64,000 bases of DNA. It comes from Trogon surrucura. Lineage: Eukaryota > Chordata > Aves > Trogoniformes > Trogonidae. The notes under the pieces are model-generated. The model was given only the letters and a program-made list of their open reading frames with translations. It was not told the origin of the DNA and did not search any database. The translations under genes were made by a program, and so were the position numbers. The DNA lies in NCBI GenBank assembly GCA_020746105.1, contig CM036619.1, forward strand, positions 14,484,238-14,548,237, given 5' to 3'. Below, piece after piece: positions 13,056 through 25,300 of this stretch (position 1 is its first letter; each line of letters opens with the position of its first letter).

Positions 13056-16000
13056 ACCAATGAGGTCGGGGACCACCCTGTGCCTCTGCACAGCTGGTGA
13101 CACCTCTGGGGAAACATTTTTAAGAAGGGGCAGAAAATGCCAGGCAGATAGGAGGGAGGGGGAAAAAAAAAAAGAACACGAGAAAAAGTGGAAAACAGCA
13201 GAGGGAATTCCAAGGTCAGAGGAGGAGGTGTCCTGTGGTGGAGCAGATATTCCCTGCAGCCCGTGAAGGGCACACTCTGGTGAAGACGCCAGGTATGAGA
13301 AGAGAACAGCAGAAAGAAATCACCCCTTTTGCACTGGTTGTTTCCTCTCTGAAGGGACTTGGACTGAGCGTAACCTGGGGTGATAAGAAGGGAGGAGGAA
13401 AGGAGTCTGAGAGGAATGGGGAGGTCAAGTTGAGCCTGGGAAAGCAGGGAGGAAAGCTGCTGTTTTAACATTTGTCATTTTCTTTCCCACTACCCACATC
13501 ATTTTTTTTTTTTTACTATTTTAATTGGTGATAAATTAAGTAATTTTTCCCCAGTTGAGTCTCTCTGCTTACCATAGTAACTGATAAGCAGTCTCCCTGT
13601 CTTTATCTCCAACTATGAGCTTTTTCATTCCTGTTCTTCCCATTTTCTCTCCCATCCTGCTGGGGAGAGGAGTGAACAAGAGGCTAGGTGGGAGTTCAGC
13701 CACTAGCCTAGATTAAGCCATCTAAAAAGACCCCAAAATAAAGTTCACAAGAAGGAAAATAAAGCTGGCCCTTAGTGTTCTGTTGTTTTCATTGAACTGG
13801 GTGGCTAAAAACATTTCAGACACACAGAGAAATACTCTGCAGAGAAAAAGAGATAGTTGCATATTTGCCACAGGATATAGTCAAAACACTGATTCTACCC
13901 TCTGCAAAGGGAACCACTCGTAGAAGCTCTCTGAGAAACTTTAAAACATCTGAGAAAGCACAGAATGTATTAACCCCTGCCACTGTAGAGAAAGGAGCTT
14001 TGTACACGAGGGAGTTGGAGAAGCGCCAGCGTACGAGTACTCGAATATCAGTGTGCGCTGAAAGAAGGCACTGTGAGCTTTATCTCAGCACAGAGAAAGA
14101 GAAAAGGCTTCAACTCCATTAACATGAGCGTGCACAGCAGCGATAAATCACTAAGCTGAAAACTGACAGGTTCTGAAAAATATAGAAAGGATATTTAAGA
14201 CTTGAAAGTGGTTGTGCAGAGGACCAGAGGAGGTTTCTGGAACTCGAATATAAAATGAACATTTGACGGATGAGTGCTAGACATTAAACGTGAATTAATT
14301 TGGTACAATGACATTACTGGATATACACTGGAGGCTTGTTTGAGATAAAAGCACAGTACTTAGAGCATGAAAGACAGGAGTAAATCTTTTCAAACTACTT
14401 GAATGGGCAGGACAGAATAGATGGAAAATTTTAATTTCAGTTACTGAAGCTGGTGGAAAAATTACTAGCATGCCACACAAGTCACTGAGAAGAGTTCCAT
14501 AAAGACAAAGCAAAACCCAAACACAATCTAATGGAAGGACAGAAGGGAAAAAAAGGGAAAAAATAAAAAAAAAAGCATATTTGGGCATTTAGAAGACACT
14601 CACACTCCCAGCACTACCCAGAGCCTCAGACAGTTGGCAATCAAATAGCAGACAGCACTGCACAATCCAAACCACAGATGAAAATAAAAGTAAGAAGCTT
14701 TGAAACCAACTGGAATCATTACGGTAGATATCCATCTTGCACTTCTTAGTGAAGAGCTGGTTTCTATGAGTAGAAGGATTATGGCAAAATCAATTCCATT
14801 GAAAATGAAATTTTGGGGGTTTATTACGTGACTCTGATGAAAGTACGTTAGCTGAGTATTTCTAAACAATAGATTTCTATGATTATGTGCCTTTTGTGCC
14901 TTTCAGTAAGAACAGCAGGATACATGAGTTATCATAAAGTAGAAACAGGACCTTGCATTATTGACAGAGTCCAGGTGCTTTTTCATACACACCAACAAGC
15001 ATGTTACTGTGTTTTATTACACTTTTGTCTCAAAACACTGATTTTGGATTTTCTGGTCTACTAAACGGCAAATCTGTTCTAATATTCACACTGGAGAATT
15101 TTGCCAGACAATTCTCCATATACAGGGGAATGACTGATGACCTTTGCTCTTCTAAGGTTTGCAAAGACACTCCAGTTTCTTCGTGTATAAGCATCCTTCT
15201 GTAATAAGAGGGGCAGATGGTCATAGAAAGCATCTCCTTCCATCAAAACTTGACTCTTCTACCTGCAGAAAGTGTTGAAACTGGCTTTTGGTCTTCTTTC
15301 AGTCACGACAAGAACAGAAGACACACCACTGACAATACCAATCTGGACAGTGGTTGTTTTCAGTTTTTTTTTGGTGGGTAAAGATTGATCTTGTTTTCAA
15401 ATAAGATATTATACTACCTAATAATTTATTTCATACTGTTAACTCCTGAGGTCTTTCGAGCTCAATCAAGGGTATAACACAGCCACAGAATGTACCAGAA
15501 TTATTATTAAAACCATCAATTTAACCATATACCTAATAGTTATGAAACCAATTAACTGCTGGCTTGAATTCATTTGGTCATACTCAAATCATTTCCTGTC
15601 AAACATCTGCCACAGATCAAGTTATTCTTCATGGTTTTGCCATAAAATTTTGCTGTTACGTCTTTAATCCATTTCTTTCACAGATTCTTCTTCCTTTTTT
15701 TTTTTTTGGTCTAATTTCAATTTGAAGTGGAACAATCTTTATATATTAAACTAGGAAAGTTTTTTTGTGTATCAGTTCTGAATTCATTTCTATCCCAGCT
15801 ACACATTTTTTGCTGATGCTGTTATTTCTGCAGAACGTTTTAGCTTGGACTCTCATTCTGCTCCCAGTGAAGTCATTCAGTTGGAATCTCTATCTTTTTG
15901 AATAATCATTATACTGTGCAAAGGGAAGAAATATGCAATAGCTAGACAGTAGGAAAGAAGTCTATTAATTTACATCAAAATACAGCTGTCTTGGGAACAG

Positions 16001-17645
16001 GGCTAAACAAAATCAAGAATTCATAAAAATTAGCATAACTTTTTTTTTTTGTCAGTTTTGCTGATCAAGAAGTTTCTAGGTTCTGCCTTTCTTTCAAATA
16101 TATACCCCAGTTTCCTAGTAAAACCTCCTACAGTAAGCGTAAGACAATAGCTTCGCACAAATGCTAGATGGAAGTATATCTTGTGCTGATACAAACTGCT
16201 CCAATAAAACTGAAGAAGTTCAGATGTGTAAAAAGTTGCACAGGGAAAAGTGATTGAGCTAAAGACTTCACAAATAAACAAGAATCCTAAAAAGGGAAAG
16301 ACTGCAGATCCAACCTCCTCTTGCCAACAGTATTTTTGCCCCTGCTCCATGAAAAAAGCATAAATCCTCTCCCACAGCCTGGCAGTCACTTTCCTCGTCT
16401 GCATTTAATCAACATTTTCCTATTAGAGGTCCAGTTTTCCCTCCTTCAACTTTTATCACTTGTCCTTCATTAAGAAAACAAATCACTTTTTCCTTCTTTA
16501 GTTGTCTCATTTCTTCCAACTCAGTCTTCCTCGAGACATGAAAGAAAAATCACCTATCCACTATGCCATCATACACTTGCAGGTATAACTTCCTTCCTTA
16601 AGTGTTGCAAAAACTAGCTAACATTTTCCCCAATGCACCCAATGTGATGAATTTCTTTGCCTTGAGAAATGCTGTATGGAAACAAACTTGCATAGAGTTA
16701 ATAAATACAACATGACACAAGTAAAAAGCAAAACCCACTGAAACGAGAAGAGTCATGCATGGGCTTCAAGGAGCTCTGGGTGAGGTCTTTGATATTTGTA
16801 TTAGTAGGAGACAAAGCTAAAAGGGACGGGAGAAATGGGAATCTCAAAACTGCCCAATTTTTTCACAGAGAGACTATTTAAGGTCATGTCAAGCTATTCT
16901 CATCTGTGCTTGTTCTGCACATCATAAATAACCACCGAAGGGAATAATTACTGTTGGGGTTACTTCATAAAGAAGATGCTATTTGAATTTTACAATAACA
17001 GGAAATAGAGTTATATATTAAGCTTGAAACAGACTTTACTGTCTGTGCTAGACGAGCGTCTCATGACAAGCAATATCACATTTCACCAGAACATTGACTC
17101 CTTGCAACCAGAGCAAATGAACTCCTTTTCTTCCCCTCAAAATGTTTCAAATATTTTCATATATATGACCCACATTAGGTCAGAGTTATCAAGTTATTAT
17201 GTGCCTAATTACACAATAAGAGCAATTTGACCTTAGGTGGGAATAAATACTGCAAGTCTGTCTTGCAGCCAAGATGGTATGAAATTATTCTGTATATACA
17301 CGTGCACACGCTATTCTTTCACTACTCAAAGTGCACCCACTGGGGAAGTACAGGCAACATAACTTTTTAATGTAAGTTCAAAGATCACTTTTATGCTTTT
17401 CATGGTGGTATTTAGTGCTTATTGTATAAAGTGGGAAAGCAAAACACAGAACTAAAAGTTATCTCTCTTGTAGCGATTCTCCAATATTCCCAAAAATACT
17501 GATTTTTCCCGTCTGTTTAACTTAGCTCTGGGAACCAGATTCAAAGTACTGACTTAAAGAAAATGTATACAATGGCCAAGTTAAATAAAAAAGGAAATGT
17601 ACTATTTGCAGAAAATCACACAAGTCACATGTGTTGTGATCTGAC

Positions 17646-17732
17646 CTTCTGGAGCTGGTTTACTCGCATTTGTTTTTTCTGGATCCTTCACCTTGGATTT
17701 ATTTGTTTCTTTTCTTCTCTCTATGTCTTTAA
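17646..17732 (-). CDS. COL14A1: COL14A1 fourth coding exon (linker after first FN3 domain)
   Basis: This 87-nt exon encodes residues 117-145 of collagen XIV, starting with the split Ile codon and reading [13 protein letters not shown] at its front. It is a lysine- and glutamate-rich linker between the first FN3 domain and the first von Willebrand A domain of this secreted fibril-associated collagen. An acceptor (cctttcag) precedes it and a GT donor (AAG/gtcaga) follows; it enters and leaves in phase 1, which joins exactly to the FN3 exon. There is one N-glycosylation sequon (N-A-S) near the end. The linker is less conserved than the FN3 exons, but KD-E-R-K after QFRI matches the mammalian protein as I know it. 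The next exon, which should open the vWA domain, was not found to the left. Confidence 0.93.
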
Positions 17733-20700
17733 CTGAAAGGTAAGGGAGGAAAAAAAATAATCAATGAAACTAGAAGCAGTGCAGAAGTATGCAATTTTCT
17801 TATTCCAGATAAAGATGTTGTACACAACATCTTGCAGTATGTTTAGGTAACAAGTGAATGTTCCTGGATTTTCTCTCCCTCTGGGTCTATTCTTTTTCTG
17901 AATCTTTCACCATCCCATCATCATTAGAGTTCTCAAAAGTGACTTTCCTCACACAGGAGAGTCCAAATCCAGTGACATCAGCATCTAAGCCCACGCTGAC
18001 AAGATCCAGCACTGGAAATATAGTCTAGAAAATTGGCAAAGCTAGCTGGGGAAAGTCCAGCACTACAGAGTTCCACTCCAAGTCATTTAACACAAGAGCA
18101 CATAAGCCAGCTGTTACATTATCCTCTTTAACAAATCAGCTTAGATCCCATGCCCAAACCTGTGTTCAGGGCACCAAATACTCCTATGAGAGCAAAGTTG
18201 CTCCAAAGCCCAGACTTCAACAGTTTCCTGTCCCACAAGTGGGTGGGATACCTCCCTTATGATGTCCCAAATCTCTCATAACAGTCAAGCAGAATCCAGC
18301 TTGATTAGCAAATCCTAATATTACATTAGTAGTCAGTATCGCTCTACTCATTGAAGGATTCTGGCAAAATCATTGCTAAATTCACACACTAGGAAAAAAA
18401 ATTAAAAATTCTTTTCAGAATTTCCTTAGAATGCTAATTGGTGCCAATGCCCCAGCTGACTACAATGGCCACCTTAAAAAGAATGAAATGAAGAATATCT
18501 TTCATAGAAAAGAAAATTCTACTCCAAATAAAATCTATATGTAGAGCTGGATGATGACTGACATTTGTCCAAGCAGCCACTGGGTCTTAGCCAGGACCCA
18601 AGCCTCTCTGTGCTACATTGCTCAAAAAAGAAATTATCAGAGGGTGAAAGAAGGTTGACTGTCTCTTGAAACATAGGATATAAAATAGACAATGGGAGTA
18701 CTCTGTACATCCCACGGTCTTAGGAAGACAACAAGCCACTGGCAAACATCAGTGTGACCTTCTCAATGTGATAATCCTCTGCAGAATCTCTAACCCTCGC
18801 ACTTCAGGTATAGAGGTAGGAAAAACAATGAGAAAATAACTGAAGCTTTGACTCCTTACTAACATCACTTTTAGCAAATGATTGTGAAACTGATTCAGAA
18901 GGAAATTCAGACCCCATGAGCTTGCTGAGGACTCAGCTTCTACCAAGGTAGATCTTGGTTATTAGTTGAGTTACAGATAAAGCCACAGCGACATCAAGTC
19001 TTAATCAGAAGTCTGGGTTTAATCCTTACCTAAACAGGCCTCCAACTAAAAGGGGTGAAGTTAACCAGAATAATCCTAGTCAAAAAGGATGCCACTGCTT
19101 AGCTTCTGGAGGCTATTCCTGTGAGAAAAGGCCAAGAGCATGGTAAAGAGTTGTTTCATGGCCTCCTCTGATGGTGACTGAGTGGTAAGTCTCCAGAGAA
19201 ACAGCACAGAAGTCCAAAAATGCTCACAGGAGACAGGCTGGTCACATCCCGACAGAGGTTTCTGGATTTGCAAAAGCCATTCCTGATTGTCCATATCCTA
19301 ACCATGTCAGAAGTACTGACAAAAAAACACCAGTTTTGTTGTCTCTGCAGATATGAGTAAGATTGATCTAGTGCATGATTTTACAGCTGTATTTTGAAAG
19401 GCAAGAACTCACCAGAGGTCCTTGTTAATTACATATTATGTACAATAACTTACAAGCAGCACTAAAATAAGAAAGTATACCTGGCTATATAAAGAGGAAT
19501 ACTGTTTTAACAACAAAATTTTATTGTAGGCTCAAGAATTCTTTGTAATCAGTTGCAACTCAGCAGCATTAAAAACATACTTCCAATGTACTAACCCAGA
19601 GGATATTTTCAAAGCTTTGTAAATGTTTGACCTTTCTTCATCTCAAGAGTCAGTGATGACTTGTAAGGGGGGGGAGGAGGGGAACAAACCACAGAATACA
19701 AGGTAGCCAGAAAAAGGATTTCTACACATGCTGTATCTGGTTTTACTCCTGCAAGGCATCCTATTGTCAAACGAAACTCCAGCCTCATTAAGTATCGCAT
19801 GCTTTCACCGGCAACCAAGAAAGAGGATACAAACCCCATATTCTTAAGCTGCCAGCTCTATTTTTCCTGAAGAATAGAGGTAGTTTAAAAAAAAGCCACA
19901 CCTAATACTATAGAAATTGGTGTAGCTTTCTGTGGGCTGCTCTTTAATGCTAAAGCAACCTGTGGTTTTGTGGGTTTCCTAACCAGGATAAAACTTAAAG
20001 CAATAAACACACAGTTTTGGTGATGAAAAGCTAGAAAAACTCTAACAAACCACATCAAGCAGTCAGCTTGATTTTATTTTTTGCTGGTTCTAAGAGAAAG
20101 GTAGTTTAGCAATGACAAGGTGGTTTAGCGGTGTCAAGGGAATCCATCAGGCTTTCAGCTGTACTCCCAGACTATCACATTTTTGTCTTTATCAACCAAA
20201 TCTCCACTGATCATATTTAACTGAAACGTTTATGATGCAGATCAAGACAAATCAGTCATGATACCACTACGATAGAGACATTAAGAGTACATGCAGGTTA
20301 AAGAAGTATTAAGCATATCTTGCAAACATATTTAACCAATGAAGACCAGTAAGAATTTAGCCTTTCACAGCATCATCAAACTAGCAACTGGGTGCCAGCT
20401 GGTACAGCTATAAAAATGCTTTAATAAGTTGGATGAAGGGAAGGAAATTTTTTAAGTATCAGAATACAGCAGTTCCCTTCTTGTTCCTATTCACTGAAGA
20501 TTCCTTTCTATGAGATACTTGCTAATTTAATAGAGGAATGGGGAGGAAAGAGATTCCAAACCAATGGAAACAAAGCCCAAAGCAAGAATCTCCTGTGCAA
20601 GAGTGACCAGATCAATTCGGGCCTCCAGCTATATGTGCACCAGTTAAAATATGTGGCTCCAATTAGCCTTCCACCAGAGAAGAAACTGTTTTCCTGTTGT

Positions 20701-20784
20701 CCCTCTTTGTTCCAGACTTTATTACAATCTCATAAGTTACATTAAATATCAAATTCTACATGTCAGACATAAAAAGACACATAC
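17733..20784 (-). other. COL14A1: COL14A1 intron between third and fourth coding exons
   Basis: About 3 kb with canonical GT (gtatgtg) and AG (tttcag) ends. I see no clear repeat in it apart from a short G-rich patch near 19668. Confidence 0.9.
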
Positions 20785-20928
20785 TTCTGAACTGGCCTTG
20801 TGCTGGCTTACTCTCCTTGTCTTCACTGAATGCAATGATCTGAAGGGCATAGTTTTGATCTGGAATAAGACCTTGAATAATTGCTTTGGTTGCAGTGTTT
20901 TGAAGAACTAATTGATTGGTTTTTCCAC
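20785..20928 (-). CDS. COL14A1: COL14A1 third coding exon (second half of first FN3 domain)
   Basis: This 144-nt exon encodes residues about 69-116, starting [15 protein letters not shown] and ending [11 protein letters not shown]. It is the C-terminal half of the first fibronectin type III domain of collagen XIV, a fibril-associated (FACIT) collagen that binds collagen fibril surfaces in the extracellular matrix. The FN3 signature L-I-P-D-Q-N-Y-A-L, with the tyrosine-corner Tyr, is visible. The acceptor is ttcttacag and the donor A/gtatgtg; both ends are phase 1, the usual arrangement for FN3 exons. The match to COL14A1 is near-identical over the whole exon, better than to the related COL12A1. 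In the mammalian protein as I recall it, Asn-Tyr is followed by Thr (a sequon); here it is followed by Ala, so that sequon is absent. Confidence 0.96.
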
Positions 20929-22205
20929 CTGTAAGAAAAAGACAAATAAAATCCACAAATATATAACTTTGTTTGCTCTTCTTACAGCATGATAAATATG
21001 CTGACTTGAAACTACCTCGAGCTCTCCAAGGACCCAAGTGTTCCCACTTTTGAGACCACCCACACAGCCAGGCCAGAGGGTATCCCAGCAAAGCAAGAAG
21101 TCAGGCACCCAGACCAGAGACACGAACCAGTTTTCTTAGATCACTCTAAGATCAATCAGCCTTTGTAACTGAGCCTCATGGAATAGCTATGGTGTCCAAA
21201 AAAAATATTAACTAAGCAGAAAAAAAGATTTCACAGAAAGCTGTGAAGTTTGGTAGCATCATAGCTCACTCAGTTGAGCGTGGTGCTAAAACACCAAAGG
21301 TCACGGGTTCAATTCCCGTTCGGTCCTCATGTGTTGCCTCATCTAGTTGAGAGGTGCCCCTGCCCATGACAGGGAGGTTGGATTAAATGATCTCTAAGGT
21401 CCCTTCCAGCCTAGGCCATTCTATGATTCTAAGATTATACCCACAGGCTTTCACACTGCTCTGTGATGGGCTGCCAGTTCTGACCCCATCGTACCCACAT
21501 CATCTCCAAATACCCTTTTTGCTCACTTCCTTCGGGCAAGTAAATTCTCATGTATAAATAGAAATATTAAACATTTCTATATACATACATACATATATGT
21601 AAAGACTGTATACCAATATGTATTTTAGCTGTATGTCAGAAGCATATCTATATCTAAATTTAAATACATACAGAAGTTGTATCTCTACACAAGTAGCTCA
21701 ACATAGCCACTTTGTTGCCTATGCTTACATTTCAAATTTTCATTCAAAACAATTTTAAAAGGTTGTTTGTTGTCTCAGTTGGGTTTGCTAAGTTTGGTCT
21801 AAAATCTTTTTGGTCTTCTCTGGGGGAACTCTTTATGGGAGAAGACCCAGGGAGATCTACCTCAAAGTTTTGACTGTCCCCATGCTCTCCCTTGAAGACT
21901 TCCTAGACTTCCTTACACCCCATTGGAAGAAACGTAAAGACGGACAATCAGTCACAACCCCCAAGGACTACATACGAAGCATAACTAGCAACCCCCCCAC
22001 TCCTACCACCTTAAGCATTCAATTCCCATATTCTATGCCTATGACCACCTTGTGGTGGTCATCTTCTCTATTGACTGGTCAATGTTGTGTTATCCACAGC
22101 TCACTCACAGTTCCTTAGTCCTGAAGGACGACACTAGCCTCTGAAAAGCTGTTCAGCCTTAGGAAGACAGTCCTTTTACTTAGAACATAAAGATTTTTGG
22201 TTTAC
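20929..22205 (-). other. COL14A1: COL14A1 intron inside the first FN3 domain
   Basis: A 1.3-kb phase-1 intron splitting the FN3 domain. It contains the tRNA-Ile/CR1 SINE, a TATA/CATA-rich stretch near 21580, and a 9-bp hairpin at 22041-22062. Confidence 0.92.
21252..21432 (+). mobile_element. Chimeric SINE: tRNA-Ile-derived head with CR1 3' tail
   Basis: The first ~77 nt resemble a nuclear tRNA-Ile(AAT) gene: A-box-like TAGCTCACTCAGTTGAGCG, the anticodon-arm segment TGGTGCTAAAACACCA, and a B box GGGTTCAATTCC within a T-arm-like CACGGGTTCAATTCCCGT. The anticodon loop has lost a base compared with tRNA-Ile, and the acceptor stem does not pair cleanly, so it is not a working tRNA. It runs directly into a CR1-type 3' end (GGTTGGATTAAATGATCTC, then CCCTTCCAGCC) that ends in ATTCTATGATTCTA. 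This is the structure of a SINE mobilised by CR1 machinery. tRNA-Ile/CR1 SINEs are known from songbirds (TguSINE1), but this tail differs from the one I remember. It lies in a COL14A1 intron, antisense to the gene, about 320 bp upstream of the third coding exon. Confidence 0.8.
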
Positions 22206-22322
22206 CTGAACTTGGAGTGACAAGAAGCTTATATCCAGTGAACTGCCCTTTGGGGGCTTTCCAAGAGATCTGTACACTGTCAGGACTGACTACATTATAT
22301 CTTAGTCTTGTTGGTGGGGACA
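22206..22322 (-). CDS. COL14A1: COL14A1 second coding exon (first half of first FN3 domain)
   Basis: This 117-nt exon encodes residues about 30-69, from [18 protein letters not shown] through the FN3 core tryptophan in Q-I-S-W-K-A-P to [11 protein letters not shown]. It is the N-terminal half of the first fibronectin type III domain of collagen XIV, directly after the signal peptide. The acceptor (ccacttgcag) and donor (TCAG/gtaaac) are canonical, and phase 1 at both ends fits the neighbouring exons without a break. The PPTRLRYNV opening is diagnostic of COL14A1 as I know the family. No stop codons or frame breaks interrupt it, so the gene is probably functional. Confidence 0.96.
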
Positions 22323-25300
22323 CTGCAAGTGGGGAAAGAAAACATTTTAAACTCCAATAAAAAAGCAACTTCCAATTTTAAACAAACATAAAAATAAACA
22401 CACATACGAAGACAACACAACATTTTAATGATAAAGGATGCAAGTTATTCAAAATGTCACGTATATCAGTTTATTAGTTTGTAAAATGACATCCCCAGGT
22501 GCACTACTTCCCTCAGACATACCTTTTATTTATCTGTTTGTAAAAACAAACTAACAGCCTAACAGCAGAGGACAGAAAGACAAACAGTGTTAGATGTTAA
22601 AGACTCTAGTTTAGCAGGCAAAGCTGGTAATAAAAATGCTCTTTGTTAATATGTGGGAATTACAACTGCTCTCCTTGCTCACGCTGACAGTATGCATTAC
22701 CTAGCCTCCTTTACCTCATATTACTGTGGGCGTTTCCCCACATTTAAGGTCTCTCAGGGCCAAATTTTCAAAGTCTTGTGAAGACACAGTAACCAAGAGT
22801 AAAGATAGGCATGCACAAGGTAGAGGTAAGAAAATTTGGCTTCTATTTATATTGTGCATCACCTAGATTTTGAAATTGAAGCAGCAGGTGAAATGGATAA
22901 AAGTGTGAAACGGTTGAGAAAGAAGCGGTATTTCAGTGAAACAAGGCACAGAGGAACAAATGGAAAATCCACCCTGTGTTGTTGCTGCAACATCAGTAAC
23001 TTTTTGTGTATGCACAGAAACTAGTTTTTCACAGCTTTGCACCCCTTTGCTCAGGCAAGCTCCAGGGATGCTCAACACCACACTACAGCAAACAACAGAA
23101 GCAGAGCCACAAGTTGCACAGCCTGTGGTATTTCAAGGCTGACAACATGGGATTTGGATTTTGAATTTTGAATTGGGTTTGGCTCACAGAACTGACTGAC
23201 CTAGAGGGAAAGGCAGGCAGGGAAGCTATCCGGAAGCTGAACAGGAAGAGCTAGAAAAGCTTAGCAAACCTTACCCTTTCCTCTTCCCACTACCTCCACA
23301 GCCTCTTGAACTTTATCCTTCATTTTCCAAACCCTTAGTGTCCCTGCCACCACCACCCTTAAGGGTTCAGTTAGTAAATCTAAGAAATTAAGAGAAATTA
23401 TCTGAAGGGGGGAAGTGGCAATTCCTTTTCTCCAGGGACCAAGATAGCTCTCAATTGCCTAGGTTCATGCCCATGGTTTGTTGGTCCACTAGATGTAATG
23501 AACCAACAGTTCTCATTATATTTCTGAGATTTAAGGATTACAGCCTATGGAACATCTGAGTCAACAGGCAGAACGTGCTAGCCAACAGTCTCCAGCCTCT
23601 CCATTTGACCTGCTACAGTCAGTGCAGCTCTGGCACTAGCAGCAGCCAAAGCCTTGTCCTGAACTGATTGCTTTTTCCTACGTGCTGCTTCTTCCAGCGG
23701 CTTGGGGGAAGAAAGAAGGAAAGAGGCAGCTGTAGTTTATTTGGGGTGGTGGTTTTTTTTCATGTCTATCACTAAAAATATTTTGCATCTCAGAAGTAAA
23801 AATCTGGAGGGTTAAAATAGGAGATGCATTCCCTCGCATCCAGCCTCTCAATCCATAAGGGACAGTTTTGCCAGACCAGAGGTGGGCTCTGCAGTTCTCT
23901 GCCTTCAGGGACTTAACAACAGACCACAGAAGACAGTGTGTAAGCACCAAGAACAGCTTAGTAACACCCCACCCCCTCCTCCCTTCCTTTTTTAAAAGAC
24001 TTCAGAGAATAAGTTGAAGAAGAGAGGTGAGGGGACAGAAACAGCAGGTAGCACACTGACTCTGCACACTCAAATTGTTCTGATTTGCAGCCCCGGGCTT
24101 GCACCCAAGCAGTGCCCCTGCCCTGGCGCTGGGCACAACCTGGCCAGACCTCACCTTCAGGCTGCCTGTCTCTTCCCCAAGGTTTAGAGAGAGGCCGCAA
24201 GCAAGAGCGCGTGCTGGAATCGCTGCAAACACGAAACCAGTTCTTTGAAAATTTGGCCCCCGTATTGCAAAACGTTATGCTGGGCAGGTTTCTGCAAGAA
24301 CATTCAGCATGCTATAACTGTAATAAAATGACAAGAGACTATGGCAAAATGCTTTGAAAGCCAAGCAGACTGTAGTTATGGATTACAGCTTTTAATGCAT
24401 TCTCAAGATTCATTCTGTCTTTGAGCTATACATTAATCACAATGAATTGGGGCTGAATGAACCTCACGCCTAGAAGTTTGCAAAACATTCAATTCCTTGT
24501 ATTATTAATTTCATTTAAGGAATAGCGAAGAAACTCATGAATAATAACAGTATGCAAGTATAAAAATGCTGCACATTTTACCAGGATTAAGCGGTAAATT
24601 TGTATGGGGATTAAGAGGCAGAGCAGAGAGCAAAGTAACACCAAGAATCAACAGAAAAAAAATTGAAATCACATCTTAGAATTTCAGAGTTCATTTTCTC
24701 TGCCGTCTTCTTCCTTTCCCTGCCATTCCATTCCATCCTACTTTCAACTTAGCAGTTTACGAAAGCACCTTCTAACAAAGAAGCATAGTTCTGGCCTAAT
24801 TGCTATTAGCCATCACCAAACCAGGTAAATTTTGGGAGCCCCTAAAAACAATCACAGATCTTTACAAGCAAAGAAGGACACAATCACCAGAAGTTTTTCT
24901 GTTTACTACAGAGTTACAATGTGAAAGACTAGAAAAGTTGTGCCAGAATAGTCTTTACATAACTAGTCAGTTTTCACCAGGTACTTTTTTGTATCAAAGG
25001 TGGCAGCGCAGGGGAACAGACATTCCCACAAAGCAATTAACTGTAAGGAAGAAAAGAATTGTTCACCAGACAGCTACTCAAATGTCTCTTAGTTGTGCAA
25101 AGACTAATGTTCTGGCAGAGAAAAGTACATATAGCTAAGGAAGTTAAAAATCTAACACTTGAACATACGACAGAATATTGATGGGAGTTACTACGCATTC
25201 ACCAACCTGAAGAGGGTATCTTTATTTCTTTGGACCTTTATTGTCTGTGGAACAAAATCTGACTTCTTGCAGAAAGGGAAAAAAATTAATCCAAGCTGAG

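Larger units (their letters stand above)
1..17645 (-). other. COL14A1: COL14A1 intron after the fourth coding exon (partial)
   Basis: Non-coding, AT-rich, holding CR1 copies and simple repeats listed separately. I looked for the conserved start of the first vWA domain (Asp-Ile-Val-Ile-Leu-Val-Asp-Gly-Ser) on the minus strand and did not find it, so the intron probably extends past position 1. Short open frames here show no known domain. Confidence 0.75.

Noticed and set aside
1..17645. Further COL14A1 exons (first vWA domain)
   Set aside because: I looked for the conserved vWA start on the minus strand and found nothing convincing; absence is not proven by eye.
21252..21328. Functional tRNA-Ile gene
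   Set aside because: The anticodon loop is one base short, the acceptor stem does not pair, and it continues into a CR1 tail; it is the head of a SINE.
21810..22118. Possible mitochondrial insertion (C-rich, ACATACGAAGCATAAC-like sequence)
   Set aside because: No recognisable mitochondrial gene or control-region block; probably ordinary pyrimidine-rich intron.
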